NCBI RefSeq assembly: GCF_026625605.1
Contig: NZ_CP113054.1
Span: 2,232,001 to 2,296,000, forward strand
DNA: 64,000 nucleotides
From: Luteolibacter sp. SL250
Lineage (GTDB): Bacteria; Verrucomicrobiota; Verrucomicrobiia; Verrucomicrobiales; Akkermansiaceae
Direction: 5' to 3'
Program-made: the position numbers and the translations under genes
Notes under the pieces: model-generated
What the model saw: the letters and a program-made list of their open reading frames with translations, nothing else
Databases searched by the model: none
What the model was told of the DNA's origin: nothing
Shown here: piece after piece, positions 36,117 through 44,888 of the stretch
Position numbering within the stretch: position 1 is the stretch's first letter
Layout: every line of letters begins with the position of its first letter

Positions 36117-36572
36117 ATGAAAACTTTCCGTAACCACACCCTCCGTTCCCTGTTCACCGGTCTGCTGATGGCCGCGCTGCTCTGGATGCCCGGCACGGCG
36201 GACGCCTCCGTGAACGGTGCGAAGGTCCGCGCCGCGCAGATGTTCCAGACGCTGGCGGGCCAATACTCGCTGAACGTGCGCCCCGCCTACACCTACGGCC
36301 TGCTGAAGCGCGGGCAGTCCATCGTCATCCGCACCACGCTCCACGCTGGGAACAACTACATCCTGGCCGCCGGTGGCTGCGAGGATGCCTATGACGTGGA
36401 CATCGCCGTGTTCGATGGCAACGGCAATCTGGTCGCCAACGACTCCGACCTCCAGCCGGTCGCGGTGGCCCGTGTCACGCCCATCTACACCGGGACCTTC
36501 TTCGTGAAGATCACCATGGCGAACAGCACCTACAACGGCGCCCATTACGTGCTCCAGTACGCGTGGTATTGA
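36117..36572 (+). CDS. Small secreted beta-sandwich protein, unknown
   Basis: A 151-residue protein with a clear signal peptide (TLRSLFTGLLMAALLWMPGT) cut near DASV. The mature domain (about 115 residues) is beta-rich: IVIRTTLHAGNNYILAAGG, DAYDVDIAVFDGNGNLVAND, VARVTPIYTGTFFVKITMAN. This resembles the pre-peptidase C-terminal (PPC) fold: an acidic core strand DxDIAVFDxNG followed by a YTGTFFVKI-like strand. PPC-like domains bind calcium or sugars and stabilise secreted proteins; free-standing copies have no known activity. Its gene follows the helical secreted protein by 37 bases and is followed by a terminator. Confidence 0.75.
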   Translation: MKTFRNHTLRSLFTGLLMAALLWMPGTADASVNGAKVRAAQMFQTLAGQYSLNVRPAYTYGLLKRGQSIVIRTTLHAGNNYILAAGGCEDAYDVDIAVFDGNGNLVANDSDLQPVAVARVTPIYTGTFFVKITMANSTYNGAHYVLQYAWY

Positions 36573-36595
36573 TTCATCCCATCTGAACCGTGGAA

Positions 36596-36619
36596 GGGAG
36601 GGCGCGGGTCCTCCCTTTT
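36596..36619 (+). terminator. Terminator after the small secreted-protein pair
   Basis: GGGAGG, an 8-base loop, CCTCCC and a T-run (TTTTTCC). It lies 24 bases after the stop at 36572, and the following transporter must start downstream of it, which is why the ATG at 36626 is preferred over a GTG at 36590. Confidence 0.75.
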
Positions 36620-36625
36620 TCCTTA

Positions 36626-39586
36626 ATGCCTCCGTCCTCCGCCATCACCGCGCGTGCCGCCTCCGCCTCGTTCGAGGATCCGGTGCTGCAGTCGGTCTAC
36701 CTGCATCTGGCATGGCTGGCGGCAGGGGAGGGGGAGACGCTGGAAGCGTTCTGCCGCTACACGGAGGAACGTATCGGCATGTTCCTGCCTGCGGCACGGG
36801 CGGCACTCGTTTCGGAAGTGATGCTGCGGCGCGCGGAGATCCCCGCCAGCGTGGAGCCACCTGCCGCGACGGAGCACCAGATCTACCTCACGGTCAACCT
36901 GGTGGAGGCAGCCGCCACGCTGCCTTCGCACCTGTCCGGTCCGATGTCGGAGAAGATCGCGTCGCTGGGGTGGACCCGGCCATGGCTGGAAAAGGTGGCG
37001 GCTTTCGTCGGTGGGGTTTCCACGGGGAGTGATGGCATCCTTTCATTTTCCAGTAATCCGGCGCGGGACGGACACACCGCTTTGCGCGGACTGCCCGGTG
37101 GGACGCTGCGGATGCTGGAAAGCGGCGGCCATTGGTTCGTCCGGCACGATTGTCCGGAGCCGCTCGTTTTCTCCGGCCTGCGCTGGCCCGCGCGGCACAG
37201 CCAGTGGCTGAAGGAGTCGGACCACATCCTCATCGGCGGGGAGGAACGGCTGGACCTGTCCGCCGTCACCGCACTCGCGGCGGCGAAGTTCTTTCCCGAC
37301 CTGCATGTCGTTCCAGATGCCGGCGGGCTGGCAGTCTCTTTTTCCGCGGAGAGTGCTCTGGCGCGTCTGTCGTGGGATAACGGATGGTTCCTTACCCCGC
37401 ATGACACCGTCCTCGTGAACGGCCGTAGCATCACGGGGGCGGTGCCCGTCCTGCCTGCGGATCAGCTTGTCATCGGCGGGCGGAAGATCCCCGCCGCACG
37501 CCTCATCCGCTGTGCCAGTCACGGGGAGCGTGGCGGTTGGTCGCTGCATCTGGATCATGCCACGCTGCGCTTTCCCGACGGGCAGTCCGGGCTGGACGAC
37601 ATCACGCTGGCGCTGGAGTCCGGGGACTTGGTGGCCGTCATGGGACCCAGCGGCTGCGGGAAATCCACGCTGATGAGCGTGCTGTCCGGCGGGCTATCCC
37701 TCACCTCCGGAAAGGTTGGCATTTTACCGGCGTCCGTCCGTCCGTCCTTCGCGCTGGTGCCGCAGGACGACGTGCTTTTCGCGGAACTCACCGTTACGGA
37801 GAATCTCCGCTACGCCGCCGCGCTCCGCACGACGGAGGCCGCGCCCGATATTTCCGGCACGCTCGCCGCCGTCGGACTGGAGGCGAAGGGTGCGCTGCGC
37901 GTGGGCAGCGTGACGGAGAAGGTCCTCAGCGGCGGGGAGCGGAAGCGCCTCAACATCGGCCTGGAACTCATCGGGCGTCCGGATGCCCTGTTGCTGGACG
38001 AGCCGACGTCCGGGCTCTCCAGTGCGGATGCGGAGGGTGTCATGAAAATCCTCCGCACCCGGGCGGACGCGGGCGTGCTGGTCATGGCCGTCATCCACCA
38101 GCCATCGCCGGAAGTCTTCGCCAGGTTCGACAAGGTCATCGTGCTGGATGTCGGCGGACGGCTCGCATTTTTCGGCACGCCGGAGGCGACGCGGGATTAC
38201 TTCGGCATCCATGCGGCGGGCGCGGTGCGGCAGAACTGGGGGCCTGACGGCATCCTCGACTCGCTGGTCGGCAGGCGGACCACGCTAGACGGCGGGGCGC
38301 AGCGGCGGAATTTCGACCCCGCATTCTGGAAGCTCCGCTACGCCGGTGCCCGCCATGCCTACGAGCCTCCGCTCATCCGCCGGGAGGATTCCGCCGCCGC
38401 TCCGGAAACGGCCTCCGCCGGGAAGCCGTGGGCCGGCGTCACCGCGCTCACATTACTGCGGCGGGAGTCGCTGCGGCGCATCCGTGGCTGGCGCTCCGTG
38501 GCGGCTTCTTGCGTTATCGCCGTGGTGCTCGCGGCCATCGTCGCCTGGGTCTGCCGCATTATCACGGGGGAGGGGAATTACTCCTTCACCGCGAACCGGC
38601 ATCTGCCCGCGTTCTGTTTCCTGAATGTCATCCTGGTCCAGTTCCTCGCGCTTTCCTCATCCGTGCAGGAGCTGGTGAAGGACCGCGCCCACCGGCTGCG
38701 CGAGCGCTTGTTGAAGATACCGGGCACGTTCTGGCTGCTGGCAAAGCTCCCCGGTCTGGCACTCCAGAGCGCCCTCCAGGCCGCGCTGGTGGTGTGGACC
38801 GGCGCGTGGATCATCGGCCTGCCATATGGAAAGATGGAGCTGTGGCTGGCCCTCACGCTGGCCGGGTGGACCAGCGTCGCGCTCGGGCTGTTCGTCTCCG
38901 CGCTGCCGGGCATCTCGGAGCGCGTGGCGCTGGCCGCCGTGCCGCTCATGCTGGTGCCGCAGATGATCCTCTGCGGGGCCGCGCCCTTCGATTTCAGGGA
39001 CCTCTCCCACCTCCATTGGCCGAACGCGCGACCTGTCATCCCGGACGACGAGGCGGCGCCTCCGCCGTGGCCCGCACAGGCCATGCCTTCCCGCTGGGCC
39101 TACCAGGCCGCCATCTGCGGGCTGCGCGACCATCCCTCCATCATCACGAAGGAGGAACTGAAGCCGCTTTTCAAAACCTACAACTTCGCCCGCTCCTTGG
39201 TGGATGTCTGGAAAACGGATCCCGCGGCTTTCCTCGGCCGGTTGGAGGAAAAGACCGGCCGCCGTCTCACCGAAGCGGAGGTCCGCACCGATATCGCCCG
39301 CTTGGTCCTCAATGACAAACGGTCCGCGAAGGAGGTGGCGGACACCTTCGGCCCGTTGGTGCCGGACACGTCTTTCCTCAAGCCCATCCGCAACGAATTC
39401 TTCCTCGAATACGCCACCTCGACCTTCCCTGCGGTGACCTCCCTGCTCGGAAAGGAAGTCAAACCGGCGGAGGAGGCCCGTTGGAACATGGGCCGCCTGG
39501 GCATCGTCCTGCTCCTCGCCGCGTCTCTGGTTATCCAGATTTCCCCACGCGCGCTCCTATCCCTCATCCGCCGCAGAAAGCCATGA
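36626..39586 (+). CDS. ABCG-like transporter with long N-terminal regulatory region
   Basis: A 986-residue ATPase-permease fusion of the eukaryote-like ABCG type. Residues 1-320 precede the ATPase: a helical segment (FEDPVLQSVYLHLAWLAAGE) and then a beta-rich part whose end (HDTVLVNGRSITGAVPVLPA, QLVIGGRKI) resembles a degenerate FHA domain. The nucleotide-binding domain has Walker A GPSGCGKST (about 342), ABC signature LSGGERKR (about 435) and Walker B ALLLDEPTSGL (about 455). Six transmembrane helices follow, with a large extracytoplasmic loop between helices 5 and 6 (NARPVIPDDEAAPPPWPAQ onward). The substrate is unknown; lipid or polysaccharide export is the family precedent. A 68-residue ORF overlaps its stop. 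Confidence 0.88.
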   Translation: MPPSSAITARAASASFEDPVLQSVYLHLAWLAAGEGETLEAFCRYTEERIGMFLPAARAALVSEVMLRRAEIPASVEPPAATEHQIYLTVNLVEAAATLPSHLSGPMSEKIASLGWTRPWLEKVAAFVGGVSTGSDGILSFSSNPARDGHTALRGLPGGTLRMLESGGHWFVRHDCPEPLVFSGLRWPARHSQWLKESDHILIGGEERLDLSAVTALAAAKFFPDLHVVPDAGGLAVSFSAESALARLSWDNGWFLTPHDTVLVNGRSITGAVPVLPADQLVIGGRKIPAARLIRCASHGERGGWSLHLDHATLRFPDGQSGLDDITLALESGDLVAVMGPSGCGKSTLMSVLSGGLSLTSGKVGILPASVRPSFALVPQDDVLFAELTVTENLRYAAALRTTEAAPDISGTLAAVGLEAKGALRVGSVTEKVLSGGERKRLNIGLELIGRPDALLLDEPTSGLSSADAEGVMKILRTRADAGVLVMAVIHQPSPEVFARFDKVIVLDVGGRLAFFGTPEATRDYFGIHAAGAVRQNWGPDGILDSLVGRRTTLDGGAQRRNFDPAFWKLRYAGARHAYEPPLIRREDSAAAPETASAGKPWAGVTALTLLRRESLRRIRGWRSVAASCVIAVVLAAIVAWVCRIITGEGNYSFTANRHLPAFCFLNVILVQFLALSSSVQELVKDRAHRLRERLLKIPGTFWLLAKLPGLALQSALQAALVVWTGAWIIGLPYGKMELWLALTLAGWTSVALGLFVSALPGISERVALAAVPLMLVPQMILCGAAPFDFRDLSHLHWPNARPVIPDDEAAPPPWPAQAMPSRWAYQAAICGLRDHPSIITKEELKPLFKTYNFARSLVDVWKTDPAAFLGRLEEKTGRRLTEAEVRTDIARLVLNDKRSAKEVADTFGPLVPDTSFLKPIRNEFFLEYATSTFPAVTSLLGKEVKPAEEARWNMGRLGIVLLLAASLVIQISPRALLSLIRRRKP

Positions 39587-39789
39587 AATCCGCCGCTCCC
39601 TATCGCACCGACTGGCACTGGGGACCCGTCCGCTTCGACGGCCTCTTCGGCCTGCGCGGCACTTTCCTCTGCTTTCACCGCCACCTCGCGGCGGACGATC
39701 CGGACGTCACCGTGGACCCGGCCAAGCCCATCCTGCCGCTTGAGCCGGAGCAGGGGGAGGGCCTGCCGGATTTCGTGGTGAGGAATTGA
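39583..39789 (+). CDS. Small protein translationally coupled to the ABCG-like transporter
   Basis: A 68-residue ORF whose ATG (39583) overlaps the transporter stop in the arrangement ATGA, a strong sign of coupled translation. The product (AAPYRTDWHWGPVRFDGLFG, then LRGTFLCFHRHLAADDPDVT and ILPLEPEQGEGLPDFVVRN) is acidic and aromatic, has no membrane segment, and is unknown to me. A possible role is a cytoplasmic partner of the transporter. It ends 10 bases before a REP-like inverted pair. Confidence 0.6.
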   Translation: MKSAAPYRTDWHWGPVRFDGLFGLRGTFLCFHRHLAADDPDVTVDPAKPILPLEPEQGEGLPDFVVRN

Positions 39790-39799
39790 TGAGGAGGCA

Positions 39800-40015
39800 G
39801 TAAGGAGGGAGGACACTCCTGTCCTCCGACGGTATTGGCGAATCACAAAAGACTTACCGAAAAGTCGCAAGTGCGCAAAGAACACAGAGAGAAATGACCT
39901 CCTTCAAAATTTCGCCGGATTCGCGATCTGCTTTCTTTTCTTTCCTGAAAACTGGAAACTTCTCCTTCTTGTTTCGCCAATGCCGCCGAAGGACAGGAGT
40001 GTCCTTCCTCCTTAC
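39800..40015. repeat. REP/BIME-like inverted pair, GTAAGGAGG family (copy 2)
   Basis: A left arm beginning GTAAGGAGGGAGGACACTCC and a right arm that is its inverted relative (ending CTTAC at 40015) bracket about 125 bases. Each arm holds its own hairpin (GGACA-CTCC-TGTCC type) and the inner ends share ATTGGCGAA/TTCGCCAAT. The core between the arms is AT-richer than its surroundings and contains AAGTCGCAAGTGCGCAAAGA, a phrase also typical of dispersed repeats. No gene seen in 39790-40047. Confidence 0.75.
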
Positions 40016-40047
40016 TGGCGCGTCGCGCCTTCCCCATCCTCTCTCCC

Positions 40048-40272
40048 ATGCACCCTGAACTCGCCGATCTTCTCCGCCGCCGTCTTGCCGTGATCTCCGA
40101 CCATGCGTGGCGGGACCGGGATTCCGAGGGGCATCTGGAAGCTCTCAAGGAGGTCTCGGAAGGGATTTCCGCTTGGACTCTGGAGAATCGCTCCCAGCTC
40201 GACCCGCAGCTCCGCCATTACCTGGCGAACTGCAGCTTTGACAAGGCCTTGGCACACATCGGAGGAGTGTGA
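40048..40272 (+). CDS. Small hypothetical protein
   Basis: A 74-residue ORF that reads as a compact all-helical protein: MHPELADLLRRRLAVISDHA, EGHLEALKEVSEGISAW, QLDPQLRHYLANCSFDKALA. The composition (acidic/basic pairs, no low complexity) is credible for a real gene. Family unknown. It sits between a REP-like element and the next operon, 72 bases upstream of the 297-residue protein. Confidence 0.6.
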   Translation: MHPELADLLRRRLAVISDHAWRDRDSEGHLEALKEVSEGISAWTLENRSQLDPQLRHYLANCSFDKALAHIGGV

Positions 40273-40344
40273 GGAAGTTCCTCCCGGACTCCGGAAAAAT
40301 TCTTTTCCAAAATCCGGGCCGCTTGCTACGTATCACCCCACAAC

Positions 40345-41238
40345 ATGAAACTTTTCGCGAATTTCCTCGTGGTCGGCGGTGCAGGTGTCTTCGGCTACTT
40401 CGCCGAGCCTTCCCTGCGCCTCGAACTCACCGGCCTTTCGCCCACGGCACCACCTCCTCCACAGCAGCCCGGAAACCAGGAGGAAGTGTATCTTTCGCGG
40501 GTGGATCCCCGGGTGTATGCGCCGGAGCAGCTTCCCAAGGAAGTGACTCTCAAAAAGGAGGCCGAACTGACCGACTCCTCGTCCGGCCTGAAAATACCCG
40601 TGCCCACCGGCACCAAACTGAAACTCCTCCGTCTCGGGCAGGGGACCCTCATCGTAGGCACGGGTTCCCCGAACATCGAGGGAGAGGTGGAGATCCAGAA
40701 TACGGACGTGCGTGAGCAGTTGATCGGGGTCGCCCCCACCGCTCCTTCGCCGGTCGCCGCCCAGGCGCAGACGATGGACGGGCAGCCTGCCGACGGGCAG
40801 TCCACCGCCCCGCAGGACGGGATGGCGAAGAATGAGTCCTCCGGAAACATGGCGGGTGGAACGCCCGACAATACCGAAACCGCATCCAACGATGCAAAGA
40901 ATGACGCCCCGACGGACGGCACCAACCCGGCCCTGAAGCCCGGGGACGCTCCTGCGGAGCCGACCGGTGAGTTCGTTTCCATGTCCGCGGACGAAATCGT
41001 CCAGACCATGCAGGACAGCCTCAAGGGGGCCACGATCAAGGACATCAAGTTCGACCAGGTGAGCGAATGGGCCGGCGGCGAGCCGGAGGAAGTGGACGGC
41101 AAGAAGTTCAACACCGGAACCATCAGCTACAAGGCGCAGACCATCCTGGGCCTGAAGTCCCGGAAGGCGAAGGCCTATATCGTGGGTGGCAAGGTCGTCC
41201 GCTGGATCAACCCGACGAGCGGCACGGAAATCCAGTGA
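40345..41238 (+). CDS. Membrane-anchored protein with low-complexity linker, unknown
   Basis: A 297-residue protein. A single N-terminal hydrophobic segment (KLFANFLVVGGAGVFGYFAE) is followed by a short SH3-like beta module (DSSSGLKIPVPTGTKLKLLR, GTLIVGTG). Then comes a long Ala/Pro/Gln/Asp-rich linker (about residues 130-210) and a C-terminal conserved-looking domain (SADEIVQTMQDSLKGATIKD, TGTISYKAQTILGLKSRKAK). Not recognised. The stop overlaps the ATG of the next gene by one base, so the two form a coupled pair and may interact in the membrane. Confidence 0.75.
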   Translation: MKLFANFLVVGGAGVFGYFAEPSLRLELTGLSPTAPPPPQQPGNQEEVYLSRVDPRVYAPEQLPKEVTLKKEAELTDSSSGLKIPVPTGTKLKLLRLGQGTLIVGTGSPNIEGEVEIQNTDVREQLIGVAPTAPSPVAAQAQTMDGQPADGQSTAPQDGMAKNESSGNMAGGTPDNTETASNDAKNDAPTDGTNPALKPGDAPAEPTGEFVSMSADEIVQTMQDSLKGATIKDIKFDQVSEWAGGEPEEVDGKKFNTGTISYKAQTILGLKSRKAKAYIVGGKVVRWINPTSGTEIQ

Positions 41239-41741
41239 TGGCCGGGCTGTCCGACGGGTTCGGGGTGAACCGTCACCCGCTGGCGAGGCCGTTGAAGCGG
41301 GCCGCCATCATCGGGCTGCTTGCTGTCTTGGGCCTTTTCGCGCACATCACTTACACGATCCACCAGGTTTCTTCCACGGTTGATCCGATCGACAAGCGCC
41401 TCAAACAGCTCTCGTCGCAGAGCAAAGGGGAACCCCAGCGTGGAGCTTCCGGCGCATCCTGGAGCACGACCTACCGCTTTCCGGAGGAACGGATGAACCG
41501 TGAGAGCCACGATATCATCCGGGATGCCCTGAAATCCCATGGATGGGACATGCTGGAGGAATTCACCGCCATCCTGCCGGACAATCTCATGGGAGGTTAC
41601 CTGATCCGGGCGGAAAAATGGGGATACACCTACGTCGCCCATCTTCCGAAATCGGGGGCCGACCTCCGGATTGAGGTGGCGGAATCCGGGGAGCCGCAGG
41701 TTTCCCGGCCTGCGGAGGAAATGGAAATCACAGGTCGGTGA
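41238..41741 (+). CDS. Single-pass membrane protein, unknown, coupled to upstream gene
   Basis: A 167-residue ORF beginning at the ATG of TGATG, directly at the stop of the previous gene. One transmembrane helix near the N-terminus (AAIIGLLAVLGLFAHITYTI) and a periplasmic domain: ESHDIIRDALKSHGWDMLEE, MGGYLIRAEKWGYTYVAHLP, ADLRIEVAESGEPQVSRP. No family known to me. The coupled arrangement with the 297-residue protein suggests a small complex at the inner membrane. Confidence 0.7.
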   Translation: MAGLSDGFGVNRHPLARPLKRAAIIGLLAVLGLFAHITYTIHQVSSTVDPIDKRLKQLSSQSKGEPQRGASGASWSTTYRFPEERMNRESHDIIRDALKSHGWDMLEEFTAILPDNLMGGYLIRAEKWGYTYVAHLPKSGADLRIEVAESGEPQVSRPAEEMEITGR

Positions 41742-41824
41742 GATTTTCCGGGCCGGACCCGCGTAATCTCGCTATCCTCGCCGCGCCCCTGGCCGCCCGG
41801 GGTGCCGAATTTTCACGATCCTGC

Positions 41825-44800
41825 ATGATTTTCCGCTCCGGAACCCTTCTCGTCACCGCCATCTCCCTCACCGCCGCACATGCCGCCGAGACGGACTGGC
41901 AGCCGGTGCGTCCCATCATGGAGAAGTATTGCTTCGAGTGTCATGGTGGAAAGAAGACCAAGGGGGGGGTGGACCTGAAGAAACTGGCGGAAGACCCGAA
42001 GGTGGCCGGCAATTTCGAGATGTGGGAGAAAGTCGCGGAGGCCATCCATGGTGGTGACATGCCGCCGGAGGATGATCCGCAGCCCGCCTCGGCGGAAAAG
42101 GAACTGATCACGAAGTGGCTGGACGGCTCCCTGGCATCCGCCGCAAAGGCGAATGCCGGAGATCCCGGTCCGGTCACCGTCCGCCGCCTGACAAACGCGG
42201 AGTACGACAACACCATCCGGGCGCTGACCGGCATCGACTATGGTCTGGCGAAGGATTTCCTGCCGGACGGCGGTGGTGGTGAGGGTTTTTCCAACGTGGG
42301 GGACGTGCTTTTCGTCAGTCCCCAGCAGATCGACAAATACCTGTCCGCCGCGCGGAAACTGACGGAGCATGCCGCCATCCTGCCCGGGCGCGGCGTCATG
42401 TTCCAGGAAACGAGGGTCGGCCTGCGCGGTCCGCTCCAGTTGAAGGACCAGGCGGAGCGTTCGCTCTACGTCTGGTACCAGAAGATGGCGGAACCCCACA
42501 TCCCGAAGGACGGGGAGGACATGCGGGAGGGCGACTACATGACCGCCTGCTGGAAGTTCAAGCACCGGGAGAAAACCGGCGCTGAATCGCTCGATCAATT
42601 GGCGAAGGAAGCAGGGCTTTCCTCCGCATTCCTCTCCAACTGGTGGGAGATGCTCAACAGCGACAAGGTCAAGTCCCGCTTCCTCGATCTGACCCGTGTT
42701 GCTTGGCGTGAACTGCCCGGCCCGGATGAGGGGAATCTGAAGGCGGTCCCCGCCGCCGTCGCAGCGAGGATCTCCGCGATCCAGGCGGAGCGGAGGTCGT
42801 GGACCAATACGGACGGTGCACTCGGCTGGGTGCGCACCCAGCGCCGCCAGCAGGACTCCGACGGACTGCGGGCGTATGAGATGACCACGCCCATCAAACC
42901 GGGGCAGCCGATTCACCTCGTCGCCGGGGACACGGGCGATGGCAGCCGCGGTGACATGGTCATTATCGAGAAGATCGCCATCAAGCGGAACGGCAAGTTT
43001 GAGAACTACGTCACTTGGCTGAAGCGCCGCATCGAGGGGAACACCACGCTCATCAAGCAGCTCGGGGAGAAGCCGGACGCGGACTCCGCCCGCATCGCCG
43101 GACTGAAGAAAGCCGTGGAGGAAGGGGAGAAGGCGCTGGCGCTTTTCGGAAAGCATCCGCTCGGCAAGCCGCTGGAGCCGACCATGCTGGTGTTGCAGGC
43201 ACCGGTGGTCGTCACACTGCCCTTCGGGGAGGAGGCATCCGTGAGCGTGAAGGGACGCTTGGAGATGTCCGGTCCTGAGGTGGATTTCGCGACCGTCCAG
43301 TTCACCGCCACGGGCATGAAGCCGCCGGATCCCACCAAAATCATCCCTGGTGCGTTGGTGATGTGGAAGCGGCAGACGGAGGCGGCACGCGGCACCATGG
43401 GTGATTTCAGCAGGATGAAGCTGATCTTCCCGGATGAATACGCCCGCCGTCTGGAACAGGTGGCGCGGAACTACCGCTTCAAGGACGGAAAGAGTGATGG
43501 AGTTTATTATTTCAGCGACGCCCAGCTCAACAGCTTCATCAGCGTGCAGGAGCAGGACCGCATGCGGCGGATGCTGAAGGACTGGCGCATCCTGAGTCCG
43601 AAAAATCCTGACGCGAAGATCCAGAAGGAGTGGGACCAGTCGGTGCAGGGGCATCTCCACCACTTCGCTTCCAGGGCATGGCGCAGGCCGTTGTCAGCGG
43701 AGGAAAGGACCGGCCTGAACGCCATCTACGATGAGGCACGCAGCCGTGAGCTGGACCGTGAGTCCGCCGCGCGGGAGGTGCTGATGCGCGTCTTCATCTC
43801 CCCGGATTTCATTTTCCGGCTGGAGAAGTCGGACCAACCCGGCGTCCATCCGGTGGATGCGTGGGAGCTGGCGTCCCGCCTGAGCTACTTCCTCTGGTCG
43901 TCCAGCCCGGATGATGCCCTGCGGAAAGCGGCGGCGGATGGATCCCTGCTGAAGCCGGAAGTGCTGGAGGCCCAGACGAAGCGGATGCTCGCCGGGAAAA
44001 GCTCCGCCGCTCTGGCGGAGGAGTTCGCCGGGCAATGGCTGAAGTTCCATAATTTCACCAAGCACTCCACCGTGGATGCCGGGAAGTTCCCGGAGTTCAC
44101 GCCGGAACTGCGGGCCGACATGCACCGCGAGACGAAGGAGTTTTTCAGCCACCTCATCCGCAACGACCGCCCGGTGAAGGAGATCATCCTGGCGGACTAC
44201 ACCTTCCTCAACGAGCGGCTGGCGAAGCACTACGGAATCCCGGGCGTTACCGGAGGTGAGTTCCGGAAGGTGTCCGTATCCTCCCATCACCGCGGCGGCA
44301 TCCTGGGCATGGGCAGCGTGCTGGTGAAGACGTCCTTCCCGCAGCGTACCAGCCCGGTGCTGCGCGGCGACTGGCTGCTCCATGCCGTGCTGGGCATGCC
44401 GACTCCGCCCGCGCCCGCCGATGTCCCGCCTTTCCCGGAGCACTCCGACAAGCCGATGACCGTCCGCGAGAAGCTGGAGTCCCATCGGGCGGACAAGGCC
44501 TGTGCTTCCTGCCATGACAAGATCGATCCGCTGGGCTTCGCGCTGGAGGGCTTCGATGCCCTCGGCCGCTTCCGCGACAAGGACGAGAACGGACTGGCCA
44601 TCGACGACACCGGCTCCCTCAAGGACGGGACCAAGATGGAAGGTATTGATGGTCTTCGCAACTACCTCGGTCAGCACGACCGGGAGTTCAACCAGGTACT
44701 CGCCCGCAAGCTCATCGGCTACGCCCTCGGCCGCTCCGTCCTGCCAAGCGACAAGGTGCTCATCGAGGAGATCGCTTCGTCGCTGAAATCCTCCGAAGGG

Positions 44801-44866
44801 AAATTCTCCACTGCGGTCCTGGCTGTTGTCCGCAGCCCGCAGTTCCTCAACCGCAGGAACGAGTGA
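41825..44866 (+). CDS. PVC-type multidomain cytochrome protein (DUF1587/1592/1595/1588/1585)
   Basis: A 1013-residue protein started at MIFRSGTLLVTAISLTA (41825); a longer frame from 41738 adds no secretory sense. Order: signal peptide, planctomycete cytochrome-C-like module with the haem site YCFECHGGKKTKGG (Cys-x-x-Cys-His), DUF1587 (RRLTNAEYDNTIRALTGI), a long central region, DUF1595/1592 around WRRPLSAEERTGL and FISPDFIFRLEKSD, DUF1588 (FPQRTSPVLRGDWLLHAVLG, CASCHDKIDPLGFALEGFD) and DUF1585 at the end (KLIGYALGRSVLPSDK). Normally paired with a DUF1552 gene in one operon; here the partner is about 8.6 kb away in opposite orientation. Function in the periplasm is unresolved, probably oxidation of a polymer or lipid. 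Confidence 0.93.
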   Translation: MIFRSGTLLVTAISLTAAHAAETDWQPVRPIMEKYCFECHGGKKTKGGVDLKKLAEDPKVAGNFEMWEKVAEAIHGGDMPPEDDPQPASAEKELITKWLDGSLASAAKANAGDPGPVTVRRLTNAEYDNTIRALTGIDYGLAKDFLPDGGGGEGFSNVGDVLFVSPQQIDKYLSAARKLTEHAAILPGRGVMFQETRVGLRGPLQLKDQAERSLYVWYQKMAEPHIPKDGEDMREGDYMTACWKFKHREKTGAESLDQLAKEAGLSSAFLSNWWEMLNSDKVKSRFLDLTRVAWRELPGPDEGNLKAVPAAVAARISAIQAERRSWTNTDGALGWVRTQRRQQDSDGLRAYEMTTPIKPGQPIHLVAGDTGDGSRGDMVIIEKIAIKRNGKFENYVTWLKRRIEGNTTLIKQLGEKPDADSARIAGLKKAVEEGEKALALFGKHPLGKPLEPTMLVLQAPVVVTLPFGEEASVSVKGRLEMSGPEVDFATVQFTATGMKPPDPTKIIPGALVMWKRQTEAARGTMGDFSRMKLIFPDEYARRLEQVARNYRFKDGKSDGVYYFSDAQLNSFISVQEQDRMRRMLKDWRILSPKNPDAKIQKEWDQSVQGHLHHFASRAWRRPLSAEERTGLNAIYDEARSRELDRESAAREVLMRVFISPDFIFRLEKSDQPGVHPVDAWELASRLSYFLWSSSPDDALRKAAADGSLLKPEVLEAQTKRMLAGKSSAALAEEFAGQWLKFHNFTKHSTVDAGKFPEFTPELRADMHRETKEFFSHLIRNDRPVKEIILADYTFLNERLAKHYGIPGVTGGEFRKVSVSSHHRGGILGMGSVLVKTSFPQRTSPVLRGDWLLHAVLGMPTPPAPADVPPFPEHSDKPMTVREKLESHRADKACASCHDKIDPLGFALEGFDALGRFRDKDENGLAIDDTGSLKDGTKMEGIDGLRNYLGQHDREFNQVLARKLIGYALGRSVLPSDKVLIEEIASSLKSSEGKFSTAVLAVVRSPQFLNRRNE

Positions 44867-44888
44867 TCCATTCCCGACCGTTCCTGCC

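Noticed and set aside
39800..40015. Possible insertion sequence
   Set aside because: Arms are inverted, but the core is only about 125 bases and has no transposase frame; treated as a REP/BIME or MITE-like element.
41813..43663. A 616-codon minus-strand frame inside the DUF1592 gene
   Set aside because: The plus strand has a haem motif and ordered domains; the antisense frame shows no family features.
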